Below are positions 11,401 to 19,710 of a stretch of 60,315 nucleotides of DNA, one piece after another. The stretch covers positions 1 through 60,315 of the forward strand of contig NZ_SDGU01000110.1 in NCBI RefSeq assembly GCF_004118635.1, written 5' to 3'. A program made the position numbers and the translations under genes. The notes under the pieces are model-generated. The model searched no databases. It was given only the letters and a program-made list of their open reading frames with translations, and was not told the DNA's origin. This stretch comes from Chlorobaculum sp. 24CR (GTDB taxonomy: Bacteria > Bacteroidota > Chlorobiia > Chlorobiales > Chlorobiaceae). Each line of letters opens with the position of its first letter. Position 1 is the first letter of the stretch.

Positions 11401-12162
11401 TCATCCATCCAGCTCCAATACCGAAGTAAAGGTATATCCAGAACCGTTCGCCGTTTTGATCGGTGTATCGAGTGTTGGCGATATCTTCTTGCGAAGCCTG
11501 TACACCAGCGACTCCAAAGAGCGATGTCCACATTCGTTCTGCATATAGCCGAGATTTTGCATAAGACACGTTCTTGAAACAATACTTTTCGGCTGGCTGG
11601 CAAGACAACTGATAAAGGCATACTCTTTTGCCGTCAAACGTAATGTTTTTCCCGATGGCGTAACCAGAAACCATTCATCAGGAATAAGCTTCCATTTACT
11701 TTCTGACAAAACACTAAAATTGTTTCTGCCGTCACAAGTGTTGCTCGCCTCAACTCTTCGCATCAAATTGGAGACAATCGCTCCTAACTCTTGATAATTT
11801 AATGGCTTTCCTAAAACATGATCTGCTCCGCAACGGTAACCATCTATTTTGCTTTCAGTCGATAAAGCTTCGCATAAAATAATTATTCTGACTTTCGTGT
11901 TGGAATACAAATATCTGACAAGCACGAACCCATTTTGATCGGGCAGACTTGGGTTAATAATTGCAATAGAGAATCTTTTTTGGTCGATATTTTTATAAAA
12001 ATCTATCGCCGAGCCGGCTATCGTAACACCCCAGCCTTTTAGATTCAAATATTTCGCAATAGAATCTCTGATCGAACAATCATCATCAACAATGATTATT
12101 CTCTGCGTTATTTTTTCATAATCATTCATTGCCAGCTCGGATTCAGAAGAAATTATCTTCAT
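11401..12162 (-). CDS. OmpR/PhoB-type response regulator with degenerate receiver
   Basis: A receiver domain (about 20-135) is joined to a winged-helix DNA-binding domain (about 155-250; LRLTAKEYAFISCL, YRLRKKI, NGSGYTF). In the receiver the acidic pocket (Asp26-27) and Lys119 are kept. The phosphorylated Asp is Asn70 (IINPSLPDQNG) and the usual Thr/Ser is Cys97, so normal phosphorelay is unlikely. No histidine kinase gene is nearby. ATG 12162 has no clear ribosome site; an internal ATG (residue 12) is an alternative. It is the first gene of a same-strand run with two or three small proteins and may control them. Confidence 0.85.
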   Translation of the reverse strand: MKIISSESELAMNDYEKITQRIIIVDDDCSIRDSIAKYLNLKGWGVTIAGSAIDFYKNIDQKRFSIAIINPSLPDQNGFVLVRYLYSNTKVRIIILCEALSTESKIDGYRCGADHVLGKPLNYQELGAIVSNLMRRVEASNTCDGRNNFSVLSESKWKLIPDEWFLVTPSGKTLRLTAKEYAFISCLASQPKSIVSRTCLMQNLGYMQNECGHRSLESLVYRLRKKISPTLDTPIKTANGSGYTFTSVLELDG

Positions 12163-12745
12163 GATTAATTTTGAAAAAAATATTTTTATCTCAATGCCAT
12201 TAATTCTGATATTTTCTTACAAGGCAACATTTACGAGCCGTTCAAAGCAACACCAAGGCACAAATATAAAACATATAATAAATCACCATCATCAAATAAA
12301 TAATATTTACAATAAACAGATGCGTTTATGTAAAAAGGCGACCCTCTGGTTCGCTAAATGCTTTGTAAATCGAATCTTCTGTGGCGACGAGTAAAAGGAT
12401 AAATATTTCTGACAAGGCAATTTGCCCTTATTGCAGAGTGACAGAGCAGGACAGCGCGGAACACTGACTACCAATACTTTTCGGAAGCAGGCAAGACAGC
12501 AGAATAAATGCCGGAAAGCTGTTACGCGATCTCGGCTGATACAGGGTACTGCTGGTCGGTTCAGGAGTGAGGGAAAAATACGGGGTTTGGCAATGGCGTG
12601 GCAGCGGCGATCGGAATGTTACCGGAGTAGATGCGCCTGCGCTTGTAACGCAAACAAGCAGCCCCTAAGCGATACTGCTTAGGGGACAACTTCCAGGCGA
12701 TACGCTGCCCTACGACTCGATGGCCCAGCCCGCGCCGCTCCTCCC
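12163..12745. other. intergenic region, no gene recognised
   Basis: AT-rich sequence to about 12.4 kb, upstream of the response regulator. It then passes to higher GC with a perfect 9-bp hairpin at 12662-12670/12677-12685 whose loop (GATACT) is the same as that of the hairpin at 10102-10127. The short reading frames here show no ribosome site or recognisable product. Confidence 0.4.
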
Positions 12746-12958
12746 TCACCCTCCCCGTTCGAGCACCTCGGCTATGCGCTTTGCTGCCGCGCCGTCCCAG
12801 TTTTCGGGAATCAGGGTTTTTTCCGACTGCTTGCCGGAGAGGATGAGCGAGGCGCGGTTGAGAATTTCCTCTTCGTCGGGGGCAACCAGCACATTAGCGC
12901 CGATTTCGACGGTCGAGGGGCGGGCGGTGCTCTTGTGCAGGGTGAGGCAGTTCGGCAT
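12746..12958 (-). pseudogene. wecB: remnant: C-terminus of UDP-N-acetylglucosamine 2-epimerase
   Basis: About 70 codons match the C-terminal end of WecB-type epimerases. CLTLHKSTARPSTVEIGAN corresponds to the family's conserved ...CLTLRxxTERPVTVExGxN segment, followed by VLVAPDEEEIL and PENWDGAAAKRI before the stop. The other roughly 300 residues, including the UDP-sugar site in the first half, are missing; upstream sequence is unrelated. This is a decayed gene tail, not a functional epimerase. Confidence 0.7.
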
Positions 12959-12987
12959 CGAATTTCCCGCTGCGCTGTCGCTCAGCT

Positions 12988-13260
12988 CTCAATTTTACCG
13001 GAATGCCCATGCGCGTGGCTTTATTGCCATACAGCGTAGAGCGACGGCAATTGCTCGATTGACGAGGCTGTCGATCTCTACGGCGAGACGGAATCCGATG
13101 TGATCGCCATCACCGATCATGTGCTTGACAATGAGAGCATCGAGCGTTACGGAAAGGCGGTTTCTGAGCTTTGCGTCATGGATCGTCAGGATTTTGGCGC
13201 GTACCAGGAGGGGGCTTGCGGTGGGGAAAGGCAGATTATGCGGTATTGAACAGCATTGAT
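12988..13260 (+). pseudogene. remnant: degraded copy of the PHP-domain gene at 29416
   Basis: From CTCAATTTTACCGG onward the sequence aligns with 29401-29690, the 5' end of the intact PHP gene. Long stretches are nearly identical (for example CGGCAATTGCTCGATTGACGAGG). A deletion removes the codons for the HIHT metal-binding motif, and further changes break the frame; similarity fades near 13260. The segment 13261-13481 shows no confident gene, although REERWREEIKEHSF (13285-13326) may be another gene fragment. Confidence 0.75.
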
Positions 13261-13481
13261 GCGCTTGATTGCCGTCCGGAAGCTGCGTGAAGAACGATGG
13301 CGCGAGGAGATCAAAGAGCACTCATTCCATCGTCCTCCGAGCCTGGATTACTGACGCTTTATTGAATCCGTGCCTCATAATTGACGCAGAGCATAACAAC
13401 CGCGTTCCGCATCGATCATCGCCATGCCTTTTGGCGCATGGCGAATCGTTACCTCGCGAAGGCTTGCAGAGTGCGGCGGCG

Positions 13482-14198
13482 TCAAGCCGGGCGGAACAAA
13501 CTCCATGCCAGCGCGGCAATCACAATCGAGGGGCCGAATGGCCATTCGGCTTGCGGACGGAATCCTTTGAAGTGCCGCCACGCCAGATTCCAGATCACGG
13601 TAATCAGACTTGCCCAAAACACGATGTAGAGTACGCCGTCAACGCCAAACCAGGCGGCCAGCGCAACGAGGAGTTTGATGTCGCCGCCGCCGATGCCGCT
13701 CACGCCCCTGATGCGCCGGAACACCCAGGCAAGCCCGCCCAGCAGACCCAGCACCACGGCGGCGGATAACGCGCTGACCAAGAGGCTTTGCCCGGTAAGC
13801 CCGGCATGGCTGCCGAAAAGACCTGCCAGCGCCAGTGGCAGAACGATCATATCCGGAAGGAGCGTACTGTCCCAGTCCATGAGGGCGAGCAGCACCAGCG
13901 TACTGGCCAGAAAGGCCCAGAGCAGCGAACCCCAGCGTGTCGGCTGGCTCGCGGCGCTTGCCGCGCAGGCCCACAACACGGCGTTGAGCGTCGGCACCCA
14001 GAGTTGCCGGGAGAGCGGAGCGGGCTGTCCGAGTCCGCCGCCGGGTCCCTGCCATTCATGCAGAGGTGCCTGGGCGCGCTGTAACACCCTGCGCGCAATG
14101 ATGCGGCCGAGAGGCGCCAGCCACAAGCCAACAAGCGCGCCGGACAGCCACCATGGGCAGCGTGTCCACAGGGCGCTCGACAGGGTGTCAATGCTCAT
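13482..14198 (-). CDS. tadV: prepilin peptidase of the Tad system (TadV/CpaA)
   Basis: This membrane aspartyl protease cleaves Flp-type prepilins and the TadE/TadG pseudopilins. The 238 residues contain several hydrophobic helices and both catalytic Asp motifs: MDWDSTLLPD (about 110) and the GxGD motif as SGIGGGDIKLL (about 172). The N-terminal helix resembles that of PilD-type enzymes, but no CxxC zinc pair of the methyltransferase domain is seen. It is therefore probably a peptidase only, as in other Tad loci. It is the last gene of the operon; its start overlaps the tadC stop. Confidence 0.85.
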   Translation of the reverse strand: MSIDTLSSALWTRCPWWLSGALVGLWLAPLGRIIARRVLQRAQAPLHEWQGPGGGLGQPAPLSRQLWVPTLNAVLWACAASAASQPTRWGSLLWAFLASTLVLLALMDWDSTLLPDMIVLPLALAGLFGSHAGLTGQSLLVSALSAAVVLGLLGGLAWVFRRIRGVSGIGGGDIKLLVALAAWFGVDGVLYIVFWASLITVIWNLAWRHFKGFRPQAEWPFGPSIVIAALAWSLFRPA

Positions 14199-15142
14199 GG
14201 TTTGGGCTGATTGCTGAAGATTTCAAGCGTCTGAATGATTGCCGGTCCCAGCATCACGAGGAAAAGCGTCGGAAAGATGAACAAAACGAGAGGCAACGCC
14301 ACTTTGACGGGGATTTTGGCGGCAATCTCTTCGGCTCGCTGGCTGCGGCGAGAGCGCATCATATCTGAATGCACACGCAACGCCTCGGCCAGACTGGAGC
14401 CAAATCTGTCTGCCTGTACGAGCACGGAAACGAGATCGTCCATCTCTTCGAGGCGTGAGCGAAGCGCCAGGTTTCGTAAAGCGTCGATGCGGGTGGCTCC
14501 GGCGCGCATTTCGAGTGAGGCGAGGTAAAACTCCTGGGCCAATTCGGGGTCGGTTTGGGCCATTTCGCGCGATATGCGGGTAATGGCGGCATCGACGCTC
14601 ATGCCGGCCTCGGTGCAGACGACAATGAGGTCCATCATGTCAGAGAGGCTGTCGCGCATACGTTCAACACGTTTTTGGGTGATGACGCGCAGCAATAATT
14701 CAGGAAGGTAGTAGCCTGCAACCGCCGTGAACAGCACCATGAACATGGCAAGAGTAAAGGAGATGTCCGGGCGGGTGAAATACAGAAATATAGCCAGCAG
14801 CCCAGGCAGAACGATCGTGAGCATGGTTTTGACGGCAAAGTAGTAAATCGGCGTTTTTTTGTGGCGAATACCTGCCTGCAAAAATTTCAACTGAACGCCG
14901 GAGCTTTGCCACCCCTCTTCCGGGAGTGAAAGCTTGGAGAGAATGTTGATGATGGAGGCTACTCTGGTGGGGGCGGTCGTTTTGGACAAGGGGGAGTCGG
15001 CAACGAGCCCGCCCTGCCGAACGACCTGGGTCAGGCGTTTTTTGAAGACGCTATCTATCCCTGCATTGTACAGCGCAAAAACAATCGAGGCGGCAGCAGC
15101 TCCCGAGAGCACGATAGTCAAAATTTGCAGGACGGTTTGCAT
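14195..15142 (-). CDS. tadC: Tad inner-membrane platform protein TadC
   Basis: TadC is a GspF-like membrane platform protein that works with TadB and the TadA ATPase. The T2SF-type domain is visible (RMRDSLSDMMDLIVVCTEAGMSVDAAI and DLVSVLVQADRFGSSLAEAL), with membrane helices near the N-terminus, in the middle (VLPGLLAIFLYF) and at the C-terminus. The frame is open further upstream, but the ATG at 15142 fits best. It gives 315 residues, puts a hydrophobic segment (ILTIVLSGAAAASIVFAL) at the N-terminus, and starts 17 bases after the tadB stop. Confidence 0.9.
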   Translation of the reverse strand: MQTVLQILTIVLSGAAAASIVFALYNAGIDSVFKKRLTQVVRQGGLVADSPLSKTTAPTRVASIINILSKLSLPEEGWQSSGVQLKFLQAGIRHKKTPIYYFAVKTMLTIVLPGLLAIFLYFTRPDISFTLAMFMVLFTAVAGYYLPELLLRVITQKRVERMRDSLSDMMDLIVVCTEAGMSVDAAITRISREMAQTDPELAQEFYLASLEMRAGATRIDALRNLALRSRLEEMDDLVSVLVQADRFGSSLAEALRVHSDMMRSRRSQRAEEIAAKIPVKVALPLVLFIFPTLFLVMLGPAIIQTLEIFSNQPKP

Positions 15143-15159
15143 GGTGGGCGCGGGTATGG

Positions 15160-16128
15160 TTAAACCTTGATTTTGACGAGGCGCTTGAGCACAACGAGGC
15201 CGGTGAACAGAAGTACGCAACCGATTACGATGAGGTTTTGGCCTTGTGCCGTGGTCCAGAGTATCGAGATGTAGCCGGGGTTTGCGAACGTGAGGATACC
15301 GGTAAGCACAAATGGTAAACTGCCCAGAATCCAGGCTGATGCGCGTCCTTCGGATGAGAGTGTACGAATTTTGCCGCGAAGTTTGATGCGGGCACGCATG
15401 GTTTTGGCCAGCCCATCGAGCAGTTCAGTGAGTTTGCCGCCTGTTTCGTGCTGAATCAGGATCGAAACGACAAAGAAATTCAGGTCGCGGCTTTGAATGC
15501 CATCGGCAAGTTCGCGAATCGCGTCTTTGAATGAAATACCGAAGCTGATTTTATCGGCGACCGTTTTGAATTCGGTCCCTATGGGATCAGGGAACTCTTT
15601 TCCAACCATGCTGATAGCCGAGTTCAGGCTGTGGCTGGCGCGCAGCGCGCGCGAGATGTAGTCGAGCGTTTCCGGCAGTTTGTCTCCAAAGGCTCTGGCG
15701 CGCTTGCTGGCCTTTTGGGATAACCACAGAACCGGCAGGTTCGCCAGACCGAAGGCCAGAGCGAAGACGAGCCAGAGATTGATCTGGCGCAGAACCCCAT
15801 ACGCCATAACAACGGTAAACAGAACAAGCATGAGGCCTATCAGGCGTCCGGCAGTAAGTGGGCTGCGGGCGCGTCTGATCAGGTTTTCGAGCGCCACGAA
15901 GGTTTTGGAGCGCGATCGCAGCCAGGTTTCGAGTTCGTTTTCAGCTTGCGGGACGCGGGCGCTGCCGATGCTTGGCTGGCTGGCGTGAACGGCGGCGTGA
16001 ATGGCCTGCAAGCGCTCTTTTTTCGCTTTGCTGCGACGGTCGAAAAAGTTGCTCCACGCCCAATAAAGCAGCGCCGTGATCAGGGCGACGGCCACAAAAA
16101 CAAAAAATGAGGTCAAAAATGTGGTCAT
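15160..16128 (-). CDS. tadB: Tad inner-membrane platform protein TadB
   Basis: A 322-residue partner of TadC. It has an N-terminal membrane helix (TSFFVFVAVALITALLYWAW), two central helices, a T2SF domain (LPETLDYISRALRASHSLNSAI, then VVSILIQHETGGKLTELLDGLAKTMR) and a C-terminal helix pair. In other Tad systems TadB and TadC form the inner-membrane platform on which the pilus is assembled. The gene lies 14 bases after tadA and 17 before tadC, clearly in one operon. Confidence 0.92.
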   Translation of the reverse strand: MTTFLTSFFVFVAVALITALLYWAWSNFFDRRSKAKKERLQAIHAAVHASQPSIGSARVPQAENELETWLRSRSKTFVALENLIRRARSPLTAGRLIGLMLVLFTVVMAYGVLRQINLWLVFALAFGLANLPVLWLSQKASKRARAFGDKLPETLDYISRALRASHSLNSAISMVGKEFPDPIGTEFKTVADKISFGISFKDAIRELADGIQSRDLNFFVVSILIQHETGGKLTELLDGLAKTMRARIKLRGKIRTLSSEGRASAWILGSLPFVLTGILTFANPGYISILWTTAQGQNLIVIGCVLLFTGLVVLKRLVKIKV

Positions 16129-16142
16129 GATAAGCGCGCGTT

Positions 16143-17618
16143 TTAGTCAATATGGACGGGATCAAAGATTCCGTCGCTCAGGGCAAAACCGTAGGTGCGG
16201 ATTTTTTCAGCCGCTTTTGGACGGATGCCCGTGGCGGTGAACACTCCTTGCACGGAGTTGTCCGGATTGGTGCCGGTGCGCTTGTAGCGAAATATCTCCT
16301 GGGTGGTGATAACGTCGCCCTCCATGCCGCTGATCTCTTGGATGCTCGTGATCTTGCGGCTGCCGTCGTCGAGTCGCGAGATCTGAACGATAAAGTGAAT
16401 CGACGAGGAAATGAGCTGGTGCAGGGCTTTGCTTGGCAGAACGACGCCCGACATGCCCACCAGATTTTCGAGCCGACCCAGGGCATCGCGCGAGCTGTTG
16501 GCGTGAATGGTGGTGAGCGAGCCGTCGTGGCCGGTGTTCATGGCTTGCAGCATTTCGATCACCTCGGAGCTGCGCACCTCGCCCACCACAATACGGTCGG
16601 GCCTCATGCGCAGGGCGTTTTTGACCAGCGCGCGCATGGTGATTTCGCCAGTGCCTTCGATGTTTGGCAAGCGCGTTTCGAGCCGGACGACATGTTCCTG
16701 CTGAAGCTGCAACTCGGCTGTATCTTCGAGGGTGACGATGCGTTCGCTCGCGGGAATAAAGCCTGAAAGAATGTTGAGCAGGGTGGTTTTTCCCGAACCG
16801 GTACCGCCGGAGATGATGATGTTGCATTTGACCTTGACCAGAGCCGACAACAGTTCAGCCATGGGAGGAGTGAGCGTGTTTTTTTGAACGAGGTCTCGCA
16901 TCTGCAGCGGCACCACGGCAAAGCGCCGGATGGTAAGCACCGGTCCGTCGAGGGCCAGTGGCGGAATGATGGCGTTGACGCGCGACCCGTCGGGCAGGCG
17001 GGCATCGACCATCGGGCTGCACTCGTCGATGCGCCGCCCGACGCGCGAGACGATCTTGTCGATGATTTTCATAAGGTGCGCGTCGTCGTTGAAACGGATG
17101 TCGGTGGGGTGAATGCATCCATTTTTTTCGACATAGATGCTTTGGTGCCCGTTGACCATGATTTCAGAAATGGCGGGGTCGGCTATCAGGGGTTCCAACG
17201 GGCCCAGACCCATGATTTCGTTTTTGAGATCGGCCACCAGCCGGTTGCGCTCCAGAACATTGAGAGGAAGAGCCTCCTCTTCGATAAGCGCCACAAGCAG
17301 CACTCCAAGCTCGTTGCGCAGCCGGTCGGGGGTCAGGCTCTCGATGGCGTTGAGATCGATGCGGGTGAGCAGCTTCTGGTGAAGGTGCATTTTGGTCGCG
17401 AAATAGTTTACGCCGATGGCTGCTTTGAGTTTTATCGACGGCAGCGGCGACGGCGCAGGCGCAGGCGAAACCGGAGCCTGACCGATCTGAGTGGGCGCAG
17501 GGGTCTCAGGAGTTTCGGGCGCTGGCGACGGTGCAGGCGCAGCAGGCGCAGCAGGCTGAGTCGCCGCCCGTTTGGTGGAGAGGTTCCACCGGGCTATTTG
17601 ATCTTTAAGCGTTGCCAT
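16143..17618 (-). CDS. tadA: Tad pilus assembly ATPase TadA/CpaF
   Basis: This secretion-type ATPase powers Flp pilus assembly. The 491 residues begin with a long Pro/Ala-rich low-complexity stretch (about 18-65). The N-terminal domain and the hexameric ATPase core follow: Walker [10 protein letters not shown] (about 270), an Asp-box and Walker B region around [14 protein letters not shown], and the His-box TTIHANS. It starts inside the 3' end of tadZ (25-base overlap), which suggests translational coupling. Confidence 0.95.
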   Translation of the reverse strand: MATLKDQIARWNLSTKRAATQPAAPAAPAPSPAPETPETPAPTQIGQAPVSPAPAPSPLPSIKLKAAIGVNYFATKMHLHQKLLTRIDLNAIESLTPDRLRNELGVLLVALIEEEALPLNVLERNRLVADLKNEIMGLGPLEPLIADPAISEIMVNGHQSIYVEKNGCIHPTDIRFNDDAHLMKIIDKIVSRVGRRIDECSPMVDARLPDGSRVNAIIPPLALDGPVLTIRRFAVVPLQMRDLVQKNTLTPPMAELLSALVKVKCNIIISGGTGSGKTTLLNILSGFIPASERIVTLEDTAELQLQQEHVVRLETRLPNIEGTGEITMRALVKNALRMRPDRIVVGEVRSSEVIEMLQAMNTGHDGSLTTIHANSSRDALGRLENLVGMSGVVLPSKALHQLISSSIHFIVQISRLDDGSRKITSIQEISGMEGDVITTQEIFRYKRTGTNPDNSVQGVFTATGIRPKAAEKIRTYGFALSDGIFDPVHID

Positions 17619-18736
17619 AGCGATGTTTTGGGCTGACTCGCGCCGGTCAGGAGCTCGGACCAGTTGACGATGGTTTGGGATAGTTTGGATTTTGGGGCTG
17701 CCAGCAAGACGGACTTACCCAGCAAGAGGGCATCCTGCACGGCTTTGGCATCGGCGGGAAAGCTTTTGCTGATCGGCTTGCCGATGACCTTTTCTATTTC
17801 GGCGCTGGAGATGGCGCTATTCGCGTCGGCGCGATTGAGAAGGAGTTCAACGTTCGAAACGGGTTTTTCCAGCTCTCTCCAGAGGTTGAGCAGTTGACCT
17901 GCCCGGCGCATCGATGGAAGTGACGGCGTGGCCACGAGGCAGAGTTCCTCGAGGCGATCGAGAACCCAGAGGCCGACCTGATCGAAAGCGTCGCCCAAAT
18001 CGATCAGAATGTAGTCGTAAAAGTTTATGGCAATGCGAATGAGTTCGTTTACGCGCTCGGGTTCGATATGAACGATTTTTTCAAATGTAGTGGGCGATGG
18101 AATCAGGTCGAGCGTAGGGCTGAGGTGCTGCACCATGCTGTCGAGCAACGGCTGGTCGAGCCGGTCAGACTGACCGGAGATGTCGGCCATATCCTGGGGA
18201 TGCTGACGGCCGGTGAGGTACAGGTCGAGGTCGCCAAAAGGTATAGAGAGATCGATCGCCAGTACGCGATTTCCGGACTGGGAGATCGCGTATGCCAGGT
18301 TGGCGGCTATGCAGGAGCAGCCATCCCCCCCTTTGGCGGCGATAAATCCCAAAACGCGCCCCCGGTTAACGCTTACGCCCTTGACGCGAAGCTGGGCGCG
18401 TTCGATAACGTACTGCAAGGTTTGAGCAGCGCTGTCGGCAATGACTTCACGTACTCCGGCGCGCATGAGCGATAAGAGCAGTTCAGGCGGTATGCCGGGG
18501 TGCAGGGCGACGATGGTGGCGCTGGGTAGCGCCAGGCAGAGCCTCTCAACTTCATGGATATACTGGGGATTGCCGGGTTCAAAGCCCATGAGAAAGACGA
18601 GGTCGTATTTCTGGGTCGTAAGCTGGCGCACCATGTCCTTGAGTTCGCCAACTCGCTGGACGAACTGGTACTGACCAAGTTCAAGCTGCGTGTCCAGAAC
18701 ATCCCAGGGATGGGGAGAGTAAGTAACAATGTTCAT
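17594..18736 (-). CDS. tadZ: Tad localisation protein TadZ/CpaE
   Basis: TadZ places the Tad machine at its site in the cell. The N-terminal part (about 1-125) resembles an atypical receiver domain (ATIVALHPGIPPELLLSLMRAGVREV). The rest is a MinD/ParA-type ATPase with the deviant Walker A KGGDGCSCIAANLAYA (about 155) and the switch region DLSIPFGDLDLYL. The second Gly-Lys position of canonical deviant Walker A (GKT) reads GCS, as is common in CpaE proteins, so ATP hydrolysis may be weak. It lies 6 bases after tadG. Confidence 0.88.
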   Translation of the reverse strand: MNIVTYSPHPWDVLDTQLELGQYQFVQRVGELKDMVRQLTTQKYDLVFLMGFEPGNPQYIHEVERLCLALPSATIVALHPGIPPELLLSLMRAGVREVIADSAAQTLQYVIERAQLRVKGVSVNRGRVLGFIAAKGGDGCSCIAANLAYAISQSGNRVLAIDLSIPFGDLDLYLTGRQHPQDMADISGQSDRLDQPLLDSMVQHLSPTLDLIPSPTTFEKIVHIEPERVNELIRIAINFYDYILIDLGDAFDQVGLWVLDRLEELCLVATPSLPSMRRAGQLLNLWRELEKPVSNVELLLNRADANSAISSAEIEKVIGKPISKSFPADAKAVQDALLLGKSVLLAAPKSKLSQTIVNWSELLTGASQPKTSLWQRLKIK

Positions 18737-18742
18737 AGGTGT

Positions 18743-19285
18743 TTATTGTACCAGTATGGAAGTAGTCGCTGTAGCGGGAGCAACAGGAAGTTTCGCCGCG
18801 GCAGTGGCGGTAGCCTGAATGTCTTTGCTGGCAATTCCCAGAAACGGGGCGAAGAAAAAATTCAGAGGCCCGCCGTTTTTGGTGGCGGAAACCTCAATCG
18901 TGACTTTGACGGCGGGCAAATCTCCCGCAGTGTACGAGGAATGCAGGCCTGCGGCAGGATTTGAGGCGTCCCAGTAGCCATTGTCAATGGTGACATGCTG
19001 AATCAGTACGCCATTCGCATAGTTACTTTGCGCCATTTTTTGCGCTTCGGGTACAACATTAGACCAGCTGAATGTTCCCGGAGAAGGGCTGGAAACGGCA
19101 AGCGCTCCGGCCAGGGCTGCGGCGTCGGCGGCATTTTGCAGTTCGACCTTGGTCTGGTAAAGACGGGCCAGGTCAATCGCCAAAGCCATAAAGCCAAACA
19201 AAACCGGCAGAAGCAGGGCGAACCAGATGACGACAATGCCGCGCTGGCCTTGCAGTCGCTTGTTGATGGCGCGTGACTGTGTCAT
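18743..19285 (-). CDS. tadG: TadG-like pseudopilin
   Basis: A 180-residue protein with a short basic leader, then a pilin-like helix beginning RGIVVIWFALLLPVLFGFMALAIDLARLY, followed by KVELQNAADAAALAGA, the hallmark of TadG/Flp-pilus-associated proteins. The Glu at +5 of true pilins is replaced (Trp/Phe region), as usual for TadG. It is shorter than classical TadG with a von Willebrand domain, so it is a minimal version. The C-terminal part is periplasmic. It lies 2 bases after tadE. Confidence 0.8.
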   Translation of the reverse strand: MTQSRAINKRLQGQRGIVVIWFALLLPVLFGFMALAIDLARLYQTKVELQNAADAAALAGALAVSSPSPGTFSWSNVVPEAQKMAQSNYANGVLIQHVTIDNGYWDASNPAAGLHSSYTAGDLPAVKVTIEVSATKNGGPLNFFFAPFLGIASKDIQATATAAAKLPVAPATATTSILVQ

Positions 19286-19287
19286 GG

Positions 19288-19710
19288 CTATTCGACCTTC
19301 ATGCTGGTTTGAGCTGAAATCAGAAGGCTCGTAGGCACCCCCAGGAAAGGAAGTCCTGTGTAATTGAAGCTGGCATTGACCGTGATGACGCCGCTGCTAA
19401 TGCTCGCATTAATGGTAGGTGTGGTAGTTCCCGATGCAAAAGAGATGAGATGATTGTTGCTGGCCGACGTAGCTGCGGTCTCAGCAATACCGGCGCTGGA
19501 ACTAATAGCACCGGCGCGAGCGCCCTCACGGGTTGCCATGGTAAGCACGGTTTTGTTGTACAGGGCCAGGGAAAAAGTAACCATCCCGAAAACAAGAGTC
19601 AGAAACACAGGCAGAACGAGCGCGAACTCGACCAGAGCATTGCCCTTTTGGGATCGAGCGAGCATTTTTGCCGGAGACTTGATGGCCCTGTTCTTGCGCA
19701 TGGTGATCAT
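19288..19710 (-). CDS. tadE: TadE-like pseudopilin
   Basis: A 140-residue minor pseudopilin. A positively charged leader (to about residue 23, RSQKG) is followed by NALVEFALVLPVFLTLVFGMVTF. Cleavage after Gly would leave Glu at +5, matching the TadV cleavage rule. A REGARAGA segment typical of TadE follows. It overlaps the rcpA stop by 4 bases (ATGA type), consistent with one operon. Confidence 0.88.
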   Translation of the reverse strand: MITMRKNRAIKSPAKMLARSQKGNALVEFALVLPVFLTLVFGMVTFSLALYNKTVLTMATREGARAGAISSSAGIAETAATSASNNHLISFASGTTTPTINASISSGVITVNASFNYTGLPFLGVPTSLLISAQTSMKVE

